Below are positions 32,726-44,140 of a DNA stretch of 64,000 bases, piece after piece. The stretch is from Tanypteryx hageni (Eukaryota > Arthropoda > Insecta > Odonata > Petaluridae). Each line of letters begins with the position of its first letter. Position 1 is the stretch's first letter. The notes beneath the pieces are model-generated. The model was not told the origin of the DNA. It worked only from the letters and a program-made list of their open reading frames with translations, and ran no database searches. The DNA is taken from contig CM054114.1 in the NCBI GenBank assembly GCA_028673005.1, positions 127,563,307 to 127,627,306 on the forward strand, in the 5' to 3' direction. A program made the translations under genes and the position numbers.

Positions 32726-35520
32726 CTTACAAAATACATGTATCACAGCAACCGACCACAGCTTAGCACAAGGTCTGTTTCACTCAAAAATAGACTCCAA
32801 AGAACGCGAGTTAATGCGAGAAAGATAAAGCACGAAGCAGAACTGCAAAACTTCAAGCTCAAAATAACCAATAGCGGAAATCATCATCGTTTGGTTACAA
32901 CACTGCTTGACTGAAAACTTTAATTTAAGGTGGAAAACGTTATTTTAGCATAAAAGTTTCTATTAAATCCCATAAATGATATTCTTAAAATAAATTGTGT
33001 CGCATACACACTTTGATTTTAATGTCATTAATTTATTATCCATAAAACTATTGAAGCTTAATCTCTTCACTAACAGTAAAAAAGACTATGCTAATACCTT
33101 GGCAAGTTTGAAAATAGCAACAATGTTACGCGAGCAGTAAGTAATATTTTATAAATAATAAGCTTTCGTTCAAACATTCGCCTGAGCAGGAGCAGTAATT
33201 GTTGGTGTGATTGAGGGAATCATTAACTATCGTTATTTATAATTACGGAGGGGTTGGAAGAATGATGGCACACATATTCATGACAAATGCCGTAATTTTG
33301 GAAGGCGAGTAATGGTATCACTTATCGATAATCCCTTTCGAGCCCATCTAAAGAAAGATATATTCGAATTAGGAACGTTCCAACCAATTATATACATCTA
33401 TGTCCACAAGCGGTGCTCCTAAAAGAGATTATTTTTAATCGCTCGTTTTAGAATAGGCAATTAATGGTTAACGATAAGAGCGATTGAAAAAAATAGTTGC
33501 TAAACGGTTAATGCTATAGAAAAACGAATAGAATAGATTGAGCTTTAATTAAAAACAGTGGAACGAACCAAAATGCGATGTTTGCGAAGATTAATGCGAA
33601 ACGCGAATAAATATATTTCAACAAGTTGAAACTCCCGTGTTGCCATCTTTGTTCTGTATTTTAACCCGCGGAATATCAACACACAAATACCTACAACTAT
33701 TTTGAGTATGCCGCCATTTTTCCTCCTTGTTTAGTTCTTCTTTCTACATTTTACATTTTTATGAAAAACAAATGTGTCATCAATTCGAGACATTTATAAA
33801 TTAAGAAATTATCTATGAGTGACAAAAAATATTAATGATTACAGAAAAAGAAAATATTAAAGATAAACGGATATTACTCTCGTAAAACGCGAGATTGAGC
33901 ATCCCAATACGGATATAATTTTCTTATTTCGTCACATTATACTATTTTAGGTAATTAAATAAGTGTGGATCCGCGAGCTCCGATGCCTAAGTCACCACTA
34001 CTCCGATTCTCTGATAGTTTTATTGGTATGTAATTACGAGAGAAAAGATAAAGAAATGGCTTGAGAGAGATACCAAAAACACGATCCTAAGTTTCTGAAA
34101 CTCAGAGCTACAAAACATTATCCAAGCGGACAGAAAAAATTCGCGTTTACCATTCCCTCTTTGTCTTCAAAGAACTCTAAGGGCGCGGGATAATGAGAAG
34201 GAGAGGAGTGGGTGAAAAGGAGAGTATATTGGAGAGGAGTGTGGGTGGGGAGAAACGCGCAGTATTAAAACTAGACATGAATGAGAGTGGTAGACAAGAT
34301 GCTTTAATTATACGAGTTTGATGCCTGCAGGGCTTTTATCACACCAAAAATAATTCGACTTATGATAATAGTAAAAATATTGTACTGATTCAACAGGGAA
34401 TTATCGAGCTCGTCTGAAAAATTCAAGAACAAGCACTTAAAACAATACTTGTTAGCACCCCCCAGAAGCCCTCCTCCCACCTTCCCCACGCGCATCCTTA
34501 AATCGGCACCCACCTACAAAATTCCCTCTCCCCCATATAAAAAAAACGGAAATCCTAGCACACGGATTCTTTTAGAAACTATTTTTGGTGAATTACCTCT
34601 GAAGACGGCAGCATTGTATTGTATTTTTATAACCTTATTGTGGCTATTGCAGATACCTGAGACAAGTATTTTTTAAGTCCTTGTTCTTGAATTCAGTACA
34701 AAGTGCAAAATCAATCAGCAACCTTGGTCCTTTGGTGTTACTGTTTTTGGATTTTCCCGGTTTATGGACCACACACACACAAGGAATAACCGAAAATTAA
34801 GAGGACCTTGTTTCTACTGCTCCATGGATACGACGCATGATCTATAAATTTTGGGACTATTGATATAATAAAAACAAAACAACATTCCCTTCAGGAAACT
34901 ACTGTTAGAGGGATAAATTAACACATTCTCTGCACCTATTTAACCTAAATTACCTTAGTTGTAAGTAATACGCTCTTAAGGATACACGAATTTATCTGTT
35001 CATCTGTTTTCGATGTGGAATGATTCAAAGAACAGCTAGTTTGCAATAAATTTATTTTTGAACTCGGGAATACAGCTACTGAAACCCACTAGCTGATTTG
35101 GCTATTCAAGAATAAAGATCTAAGCCGATCTAAAAAATCGAGTGCTTAACAAGTTCTAAATGCGAGTATATAATGTTGAATACCTCACTCTTAACTAGCA
35201 CATAACCAACTAACATTACCATTCCTTTATAACACAAGACAACGTTTCACAATCTCATGGATAATAACAATAAGGCATAAAAGATAACAGCAAGAAAAAG
35301 ATAACCGGACACAGAAACGCAGAATAAACTATGACAAAGGAGAAGCAGATCAATAGACAAAAAGCAACACCACTAACAAATTAAACAAAAATAGAAGAAA
35401 GAAAATGATGAAATCCAGCCACTTCAATCTCGATGAGCATATTCTAAAACTAAAAAATGACGGGAAAGAAGGAAACACACACCAGAGCAGAGCAGACCAT
35501 CAGACAAGACAGAACGGAGC
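32726..35520. other. AT-rich stretch without a recognised gene
   Basis: I see no mobile-element protein. A G-rich patch (about 34190-34260) and an imperfect inverted pair aatcgctc / gagcgatt near 33440-33485 are minor. The frame at 34449-34676 has no family motif. Confidence 0.55.
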
Positions 35521-35528
35521 GGAGAAGA

Positions 35529-35983
35529 CAGAGGCGCGTTATACCTTCACGGGGCCCAAGGCAAAATGGAATTTGGGGGCCCCGTCTAAAGAAAAAACTA
35601 ATAAAGAACATTTTCAATTTCATTTTATTGTGACAACAAAGCCAGTGGCGCGTTATCATATAGGTATAAAGACATCCGGCGCCAGCGGCGCCGGTTACAT
35701 ACAAGGCAGTCTTTATTTTTTCAATTAGCTAACTTAACTATTTAAGGAAGAACTAAATATAAAATCTCATAGAAATCGATAAACCCTTTTTGAAAAAAAA
35801 ACAGCAATTTTCAAATTAATTTTCAAGTTCATTGACCTTGGCAGATAGAAACTTTAGTTTCCGATAAAAATCAGTTAAAAATATTAGTAAAAACAGCAAT
35901 GAGTTTTTGAAATAGTGATTTTGGGGCCACATCTGAACGGGGGCCCTAGACAGATTTTTTGCCTATATGATAACGCGCCTCTG
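35529..35983. mobile_element. hAT-like MITE with perfect 8-bp target duplication
   Basis: The ends are CAGAGGCGCGTTAT and ATAACGCGCCTCTG, a perfect 14-base inverted repeat, each followed inward by a gggccc-rich block. Outside both ends is ggagaaga (35521-35528 and 35984-35991). It is 455 bp long with no coding capacity. A third, internal terminal-like sequence CAGTGGCGCGTTATCATA starts at 35643, suggesting one MITE inserted in or recombined with another. A perfect GC hairpin (35676-35694) follows it. Confidence 0.92.
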
Positions 35984-35991
35984 GGAGAAGA

Positions 35992-38309
35992 AAGAAACAG
36001 AAGTTGAAAAGAAGGAAAGAAAAAAGCAAGTAACCAGGGGAGAAGGGAGAGATGTGAAACCGACGAAGAGAAGAAAGAAACAGAAAGGTAGAAGAAAAGA
36101 ACAAGACAAGTGAGGTATAAACAAACAGAAACTCTAATCTTCAAGAAAGTGTAAATATGTACAGTGTTTTGTTTAGCTTTAAAATTTTTGTTAAGAAACA
36201 AGGGGTTTTACCAAAAAAGTTTTTCCCTCATACAATATAAGGACTGTGTACAATATGTTTTGTGAAAAAACCGCCATTTCCAAACCTTTACAAGAATATT
36301 CGAGAAACGCACTGTTTCAATTTGATTTCACCCGTGAGCCATGCTCGTTAATTTTTCTTAGATTAATTATCAGCGTTCGTGAAATTATGAATTCCGAAAC
36401 AATAAATTTTAGCAAAAAAATCTCAGCACATTATTTTTTCTTACAGGAATATCGTAGCGGTTGGGGGTAAAAACCTATTTCCTGCAGGTTTTTTGTCTGA
36501 ACAACATCAAACGGGGCAACAAATACGCAGTTTTAAATACCCTACGTACAATCACCGGCGTCATTAAAGGCCCATTCACACGATTTTTTTCAATTCCTTC
36601 ATAAGAACCTCCCTTTGAATCGTCCGGATAGGATAAAAGAAGCAAATTCACGCCCGATTTTTTCATCCTTCCCAACCCTGAGCCACGCCCGGAGTAGTGG
36701 GAGATAAGGAGATTTATCGCCCGGAAACGAGTCTTCGGCGCTGCTCCGTGACCGCGATTCGCGGGGTAGGAGGTCCATTCCATATGTACAAATGGACCGG
36801 AAGAGCTTCCTCGACGAACGCTTGCCGGAAAGATCACTTGCAGGGAAATTCCTCGCGCGGTATTGTGGTTAACCGCCTTATCATACCAGTGCTCTCCTTC
36901 CCGAAAATCCCCGCAGCACACTTCCGCCAGCAAGCGCACACACATGCCGGCGTGCGAGCGTACTACCAGAGGCTGCATATCTACTGACGCAAGACATTTT
37001 GCGCCTTCCCTTCGGGGTTTTGCCGCCACGGTCTGCTTGCGAGGTGAATTATCTTTATGGCCTTTACGACGCCAACATTTCGACGCTGCAAGCCCGCAAC
37101 ATAAACACCGAACAGTTCCCAATTCACCCGCCAACTCCATTTACCCTTTCTCTCTCTCTTCCAACATATCTTCTCTCTACCTCCCCATGCTTTTTACCCC
37201 TCTGACTATCTAAATACTTTATGCTCTCAAATATCTCCCGACTTTTTCCTATATATCCGGCCAACATTCCTTTCTCTTCCCCATTTTCACTCTCAACACG
37301 AGGAATCAACTCTATTCTCTTCTTCTCTTCGTCCCATTTCTCGCTCAAGTTTTTCAAGCCATTATAAAGCGGGTTTGGGCGGATATTTCATATAAACTTA
37401 TTCTTGCTAGTGAACTTCCATCAAATTTGAAGACCTTCGTTTAATTTTATCCGTTTCCTCTTAAATTATGTAAAATTTTCTTCCAATTACACTGCATTTT
37501 TTCATCAGTTTGTGCGAGAGGTTCGATTTAAACGATCAAGAACTGGATTAATTATGTAAAAATGAATCTATTCAACATGTAATCGAAGGTTTTTCCCAAT
37601 TGAAGCCTTTTAAATGCTATATATAAGGTAGATAGCGATTCGAGCAATTACAACCTATGGTTCTTTCGCATCTAGTACTTTAGTTAAAATATAACGATTT
37701 AATTTAAATGCATAAAATATTTCCACATTTATAACAAGAGAAGATTTATACAAAAACATTTTGATATTTCTATGCGCTGTGCACATACCGTTTGAAGAGT
37801 GTATCATATAAAAAAATACATTTTGCAATATTAAATGAAATTTTGCCGTCTGATATATCGGTTTCTTTTGATATATTACCTATCAACCCAAAATATCAAA
37901 GGAAAAAAATAAAGGATACTTATCAATAAAAAAGAATTTTGGAAACTCAACTGCATTCCATAAAAATGAAAGCGTGCGAATTCCTAAATAAATTTTTTAT
38001 TGGATTACTTAAATTACTATAGCTACTGTAGCATAAGCTCAAACTCCTTGTTTGAAAATATGACCATCGCTATTTTGGAGAAACGGCTAGATAATTGCAG
38101 TCCTAAAGGGCTATTGTAATTTGAATAAGGAAGAATAGTTACATGCGGATCTATTTAGCCCTTTCATAATTTCCAAATTCAGCGAGCGAGTAAATTCTAT
38201 CCTTAACCTTACGCAACACAAATTATAGCGTTAAGCTCAAGGCAGTTTTAAAGGGAGAATAAGAAAATTAATACTTCATAAAAAATTGATCTGCAGATAC
38301 CTTGTTCTA
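35992..38309. other. Intergenic stretch with a GC-richer island
   Basis: From about 36540 to 37140 the sequence is clearly richer in GC and CpG than its surroundings. It carries a 221-codon minus-strand frame (36475-37140) plus shorter plus-strand frames, none with recognisable motifs. The next 200 bases are C/T-rich. The rest is AT-rich. The island could be a promoter, an exon or an unrecognised element; I cannot decide. Confidence 0.5.
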
Positions 38310-38940
38310 ATGCAAAACAAGATGATCCAAACGAAACTTATGATACCTACTTTCCATTTAATCATTTACTTAATACTTATATGGATCTTAATACCTTTAA
38401 AATCTCCGTGGATATATTGCTCTTTGTGTTTCCAAATTACATAATTTATCGTTACAAAATATTAAAAAATTACACGAATATCTACTAGAATACACCAAAT
38501 CCGAGACCAACAACAGTCGTTGCTATGGCAACACTCTCGTAAGGAGTGATAAAAACTGCAAAAACGCGAAATTCAAAGAAATACGATCGATAAGCAAAAT
38601 TCTACGATAAAAATTAGAATCCTCATTCCTTTCCTCAGAGAATAGTAAAAAAACTCGCTCCGATATTACAATTCGATATTTTAATGTGCAAGAGAACACT
38701 ACTCTGAACGATGGATTTCAGATTTCTCATGTAAAACAAATGGAATGAATATTTCCTGGAATCGAACCCGGGACTTTCAGTCTTCGCAGCAAAAACTATC
38801 CTCGGGATCTTGGTCTCGGTAGCATGAGATTTCCACCAAGTTTCATGAAAATCGGTATATTGGTTCAACAGTTAATAGGGGGGATAGACAGACACAACCA
38901 CGAAACTATAACCCTATTTCCATTCTGGAAAGTAAGGTAA
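38310..38940 (-). repeat. Dispersed repeat family X, copy 1 (internally deleted)
   Basis: In minus-strand order it contains ccgattttcatgaaacttgg, a tRNA-B-box-like gtcccgggttcgattccagg, catcgttcagagtag and cttgcacattaaaatatc. These are followed by gagtgataaaaactgcaaaa with tatggcaacactctcgtaa, and finally aagtttcgtttggatcatct. The same blocks run in the same relative order at 51890-53370, where about 500 further bases lie between them. Confidence 0.82.
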
Positions 38941-40229
38941 AAAGGAATTAAGAGGATAAAATAAAGGGAAATGGATCATATAAACAAAACACCGCGGAAT
39001 TGAATTTGGACATGTTCAATTAGAAGTTGATTGCTTTGTCTCTATACCAACAAAATACAAATATGTAAGCATGAATTTTTTAATTGCTTTAACGTCATAC
39101 AGTGTGCTTGTTGATAGTCATAATAAAAGTGCTGTTTAATAGCTGTAAAACAATTAACATAAAAATAGTAATATAATAGTAATATAATTTCAAAAATATA
39201 TTATAAAATATTCAGTAAATATTTATTCAATCATACATCTCACTAACGCCTTTCTATCATTCAAGAAAACATTGAAAATAATCTTGTCAATAAAAATATT
39301 GGCTGAATAAAGAGCCTTGGATTAGTTTTACGTTATTACCTTTACGTTTCGATCAATTTACCCACGTTTTCTGCCTTCCAATGTATGAATATTTACAGAA
39401 CGGCAGTAATTTAACTTTAAATTTTGTACAAAGCCTCTACTTTCTCCCTAATTAATCGCCATTCATCTTATTTCATTATACTCTGTATCAGACGTTTACA
39501 ATCTGCATTTGGAAGCCTTCTTCCTCTGTCTCAATTTCTGAAAACACCAAGGATGGTTTTCTATTTCATTCTTATATTTACTTTCTTTATAAGAAGTGAT
39601 ATTATTGTATTTCAAAATGGCCTAACTTGTATGCATATGAATAAAAATCGATAAAGAAACAATTTTTAAAATAAGAGAATAAATAAAATTATCAAACTAA
39701 TTATACGTATAAATAAATCTGGTGTAAAAAAGAGTGGTAAATTTCTACGAATGTTGTAAACATTCATTGTTTATTACATACAGAGCCACAGTAGTGAATT
39801 ATGGCGGCATTAACAAAAAAACCGACATCCGTATATGAACGGTATTATTCTCTTTGTCGTAAAAAAACATGTCAAATCCACTGTTCCTTTTCTCTATGCA
39901 CGATTCAAAACCCCTTTCACCATTTTGTCTTCGTTACGTTTCCCTCATCTACGCGAGCGGGTCAGAATAGGCGAATCGTGCACGCCGGCGAAAGTAGGCG
40001 AGAAGAAAAAAAATCCGACTCAGGAAATACGAAAAAAACCGGAACGGAACAACGGACCGGAAGTTTCAGCGACACTATCGGAGTTTTATGGTAACGACGG
40101 TACGAGACGCATGTGCGCGGAAACACCATGCGTAGAACGAGATGGTTATGGGATAGGAAGGGCGTCTGCGGGTTGCAGGGGAGGGGGGAGAGGAAGGTTG
40201 GGAGACGGAATTTTTTGAATTTTTTGTAT
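38941..40229. other. AT-rich stretch without a recognised gene
   Basis: AT-rich to about 39800, then a GC-richer patch (39920-40200) with overlapping frames of up to 127 codons that show no family motif. Confidence 0.55.
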
Positions 40230-41111
40230 TTATTTATTTTTTCCATGGTCGGAGGGTAACATGGTGTAGGACGGCATAGGGAAATGGAGGATGAATGGGG
40301 ATACCGGCAAAGAGTATGCTGGGTGATGCGGGGGATGCACGAAATAAGGCAGAGAGGATAAAGCGAGGAGAAATAGAGAGTGTAGGTGAACGGAGATATA
40401 GAATGGACTGTGCAAAGCGGTGCGAAAGAAAGGAATTTTAAATGCATTGGGAGATAAAGAGAGTGAGAAATGGTTAGCTATGAGAAAAAGGAGGTAAAAG
40501 AAGAAATGGAAAGAGCAAGAGAGAGAGAGAGTGGAGGTAAGTGGATAAGTGGAAGAGACGATCAGAAATGGGGAGAAAAGCAACGAAAGAGGGAGGAAGG
40601 ATAATGTGGTAGTAAGAGAGTGGAAAAGAGAAGGAGAGCGAGGAGAGGCGTGCTGTATAGTGGATAGTAATAGCGAAAATAAAGAAGATAAGGGAGGGAG
40701 GAAGAGAGAAAAAGACTGGAGAGAGTGTGAGAGAGTAGGAGGATAGAAGGGAGAGGAGGGGAATGAAGTTATTGAAGGAAGGCAGAGGGGGAGAATAAAG
40801 AGATTAGTGTGGACAGAGTGGATATAGTGAGTAAGAGGGGAGAGTATAGAGAGGAATGAGAGAGTGTAGAAAAAATCTAGGGAGCGGATGAGAGGAAACA
40901 GGTGTAGGGAAGGAAAGAGGGAGAACGGGAAGAAGAGGGAGAAAGGGACAGAAGAAAAAGAGCTAAATATGAGAACAGAGCAGACATTGAAAAAGAGGTG
41001 GGAAAAAGAAAAATTGGGAGAGAGAAATGGAGATGAAGAATAGGGATAAAGAGTGTGAGGAAAGGAGAAAGGGGGAAAGAACAATGAGGAAAAGGAAGGG
41101 AGACAGAAAGA
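40230..41111. repeat. Long polypurine tract
   Basis: Almost 900 bases of the plus strand are overwhelmingly A and G, with loosely repeated gagaggaa-type words. The strand bias continues after the RTE insertion at 46772-46900, so the original tract was over 1 kb. The long minus-strand frame here is a Ser/Leu/Phe/Pro translation of this bias, not a gene. Confidence 0.85.
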
Positions 41112-41149
41112 TTTGGAAATTGAGGTTGTTATAGGAAGAGGATGCACAG

Positions 41150-43055
41150 GGCATTTCGACTCGGAAGAGTTCACGGTAGTTTACTCTGGAGGAAATAGTG
41201 GTGAAGGGGAGTAGCTCTGGTACTTAGGAAAGATATGATGAAAAGCGTGACAAAGATAATAGCAACGAACGATAGACTGATGATATATGCCAACGTCAGC
41301 TCATTAAGATGAAGAAATTGAGGAGATTTATGAACGAAATAATGACATTTACAAAGAAGACGGAAGAGGAAAGGTAAACTGCATAATAATGGGAGATTAG
41401 AACAGCATAGTGGGCGAAGAACAGGAAGAAAATATTGTTGGGAAGAGAAACCGAAAAGAGGAAAAACTGGTAGAATTCTGCATCAATAATGACCTTGTAG
41501 TGACTAATGCATGGTTCAAAAACCATAACCGAAGGTTATATTCATGAAAAAGCCCAGGAGATAGAATGAAATTCCAAATAGATTACATCCTAGTAAAATA
41601 AAGATTCAGAATAAGCATAAAGACCGCCAAGGCATTACCAGGAGCAGACATTGATTCAGATTACAGCCTTCAAATAGTTGACCTAAGTACAAAGTTCAAA
41701 CAAATAAGAGAAACGAGAAGAAAAAGACAGACTTGGGACCTAAAAAACTGAAAGAAAGACAGGCTGTAGTCAGCATGAAGTTGGAAGACAGCCTAAGAAA
41801 TTTGCAAAACAAACCAAAGACCGTGGATATGGAATGGGAAAAAATTGAAACCAGCATCAAGGATACCTTGGATAAAGAGATTGGAAAACAAGAGAAGAAA
41901 ATCAGAAAACCATGGATCAATAAGGAAATGCCGGAGAAAATGGATGAGAGACGTAAATGGAAAAACGTTAAAAGTGAAGGTCGAGCCAACTATAAACGTA
42001 TAAACAATAAGTTGAGAAGGACAACAGATAAAGCTAGAGAAAATTGGATAAAAGAAAAATGTGATAAATACAACAAATGGAGAAGTTCGAACGGTACGAT
42101 AGGATGTTCGCTAGGGCACTGGAATTACAAGATAAGAACTCTAATAGAATTCGTGTAAAGGAATTATGAAAGAAGAATACATTAAGGAACTATACAGCAA
42201 GCAAGCAGGATCGACAAAAATTGAACTGGACGATGAGGAAAACAATGAAAAAGACAACTTAGGACCAAGTATTATGGAGAGCGAAGTAGAAAAAGCGATA
42301 GTGGAACTTAAGAAAGGGAAAGCCACAGGCAGCGATGGAATACCAGCCGAGGTACTTAAAGTCATGGGATCAGAAGGACTAAAAGCGATCACGAAATTAA
42401 TTAATAAGATTTACGACACGGGAGAGTGGCCTCGGGATTTCCTGGAAGTAACAATGATCCCTCTAAAGAAGAAGCCAAAGGCAATGAAGTGTAAAGACTA
42501 CAGAACGATAAGCCTTCTGTCACACACTTCGAAGATCATCACGAGGATTCTTAATAAAAGGTTGGAAAAAAGGCAGAAGAAATGCTAGGGAAAGATCAAT
42601 TCGGATTCAGAAAAGGACGAGGAACGAGAGATGCTATTGGGGTAGTTCGAATCATATCAAAAAGGGCTCTAAAGTACAGTCAAGATATCTGCGTGTTTTA
42701 TAGACAGGCAGAAGGCCTTTGATAGAGTAAATTGGGTAATGTTGATGATGAAATTAAAGGATATATATGTGGACTGGAAAAACTGGAGACTGATCAGAAA
42801 TCTATATGTGAATCAAGTTGTATAGGTCAGGTTGGATAATGCGGACACCTGCGGAGAAATATCGGTAGAGGATTAAGACAGGGTTACTGCCTATCGCCGA
42901 CCCTATTCAATATATATGGAGAAAGTCTAATGCAAGAAGCGTTAGAAGGCACAGGAGATTTCAATATTCGAGGAAGGATTATAGGGGCAGTAAAATACGC
43001 GGATGATCAAGTACTTCTAGCAAGAAAAGAAAAAGAAGTCCAGAAAATGATAAAT
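41150..43055 (+). pseudogene. RTE endonuclease / reverse transcriptase, decayed, first part
   Basis: The pieces read, across several frames, as an RTE protein. The endonuclease section has DSEEFTVVYSGG, NCIIMGD followed by a stop in place of the W of GDWN, LVVTNAWFKNHNRRLYS, FQIDYILV and LPGADIDSDYSL. The linker section (41733-42158) parallels the KPWI and RRKWKN region of element D. The polymerase section (42166-42588) has GSDGIPAEVLKVMG, EWPRDFLEVTMIPLKKK and KDYRTISLLSHTSKIITRI, then in other frames FGFRKGRGTRDAIG, RQKAFDRV-like sequence and AVKYADDQVLLA with the catalytic aspartates. Numerous stops and shifts make it dead. Confidence 0.87.
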
Positions 43056-43096
43056 AGACTAGTAATCATCATCATGTTTCTGTCCGAAGACAGGTT

Positions 43097-44140
43097 TTAA
43101 CTGAATCGCTGCCTCCATTTCTCTCTCTCCCTAGAAGCCTCTTTTATACCTCTATAAGTATTATATCCCTGCTTTATATTATCTAATATTCCTATTCTTT
43201 TTCTACCTCTTCCTCTTCTTCCACTAATTTTTCCTTCTAAGATCGTCCTTTGTAAACACTGTCTTCTCAATATGTGCCCTATCCAATTTGCTTTTCTTTT
43301 CCTGATTGTTTTTATTAGTGTCCTTTCTTCTCCCACCATTTCTAATACTTCTTCGTTTCTCTTCCTCTCTGTTTATTTCACTTTCATCATTCTTCTCCAT
43401 ACCCACATCTCAAAACTTTCTAAATATTTTTCCTCCTTTCTCCTTACCGTCCACGTCTCTGCACCATAAAGAGCTATGCTCCATATGTAGCATTTTGCTA
43501 ATTTCTTCCTTGTTTCTAAATTTATTTTCTTGCTTGTGAGAAGCTCCTTCTTCTCGTTAAATGCTGCTTTTGCCATTGCAATCCTACTTCTGATGTCCTG
43601 TGTACTACTTCCATCCTGTGCTAAAATACTGCCGAGATATTTGAAACTACTTACTTTTTCCAATTTTTTGCCATTTACCATTATATTTAATTCTTTATGT
43701 TCCTTTGAAACCACCATGACTTTCGTTTTTTCTGTATTGATCTTCATTCCATATTGTTGGCCAACCTCCACTAGTCTGTCTGTCATCCTCTGAAGCTCTT
43801 TCTCGCCTTCTGCTATTAAGCCCTGATCATCTGCGTATTTAATGGTGGTAATACTTTCACCTCCTATCTTAAATCCTTTCTCTTCCATCAACGCTTCTTC
43901 TGTTATTGTTTCTGCATAAATATTAAATATCGCTGGTGAAATAGGACAACCCTGCCTCACTCCCCTCCCTATTGAAGTACTTTCTGTTTCTTCTCCTTCA
44001 ACCCTGACTCTAATCTTTTGATCAAAGTAAAGGTTTTTAAGCAGTCTTTTATCTTTCCAATCTATTCCTATTTTGTTTAAAATACCCAGCATTTTATCCC
44101 ATTTCACTCGGTCAAAAGCTTTCTCCCAATTACAAAACAA
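43097..44140 (-). pseudogene. RTE reverse transcriptase core and C-terminus
   Basis: This frame continues the protein after the shift near 44135: WEKAFDRVKWDKM holds the first catalytic aspartate, GRGVRQGCPISPAIFNIYAE is the template-grip block, and IKYADDQGLIAEG holds the catalytic pair. It continues with SSFKYLGSILAQDGSS, LLTSKKINLETRKKLAKC and WSIALYGAETWTV, all characteristic of the RTE/BovB clade. The frame stops at 43373, where relatives have a tryptophan after MMKVK. It reopens in the same phase as 43339-43097 with KRKANWIGHILRR and GRRGRGRKR, the usual C-terminus. One shift and one stop therefore separate this copy from an intact frame. Confidence 0.9.

Noticed and set aside
40230..41174. 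314-codon minus-strand open frame
   Set aside because: It is a Ser/Leu/Phe/Pro translation of a long polypurine tract; such tracts lack stops on the pyrimidine strand by chance.
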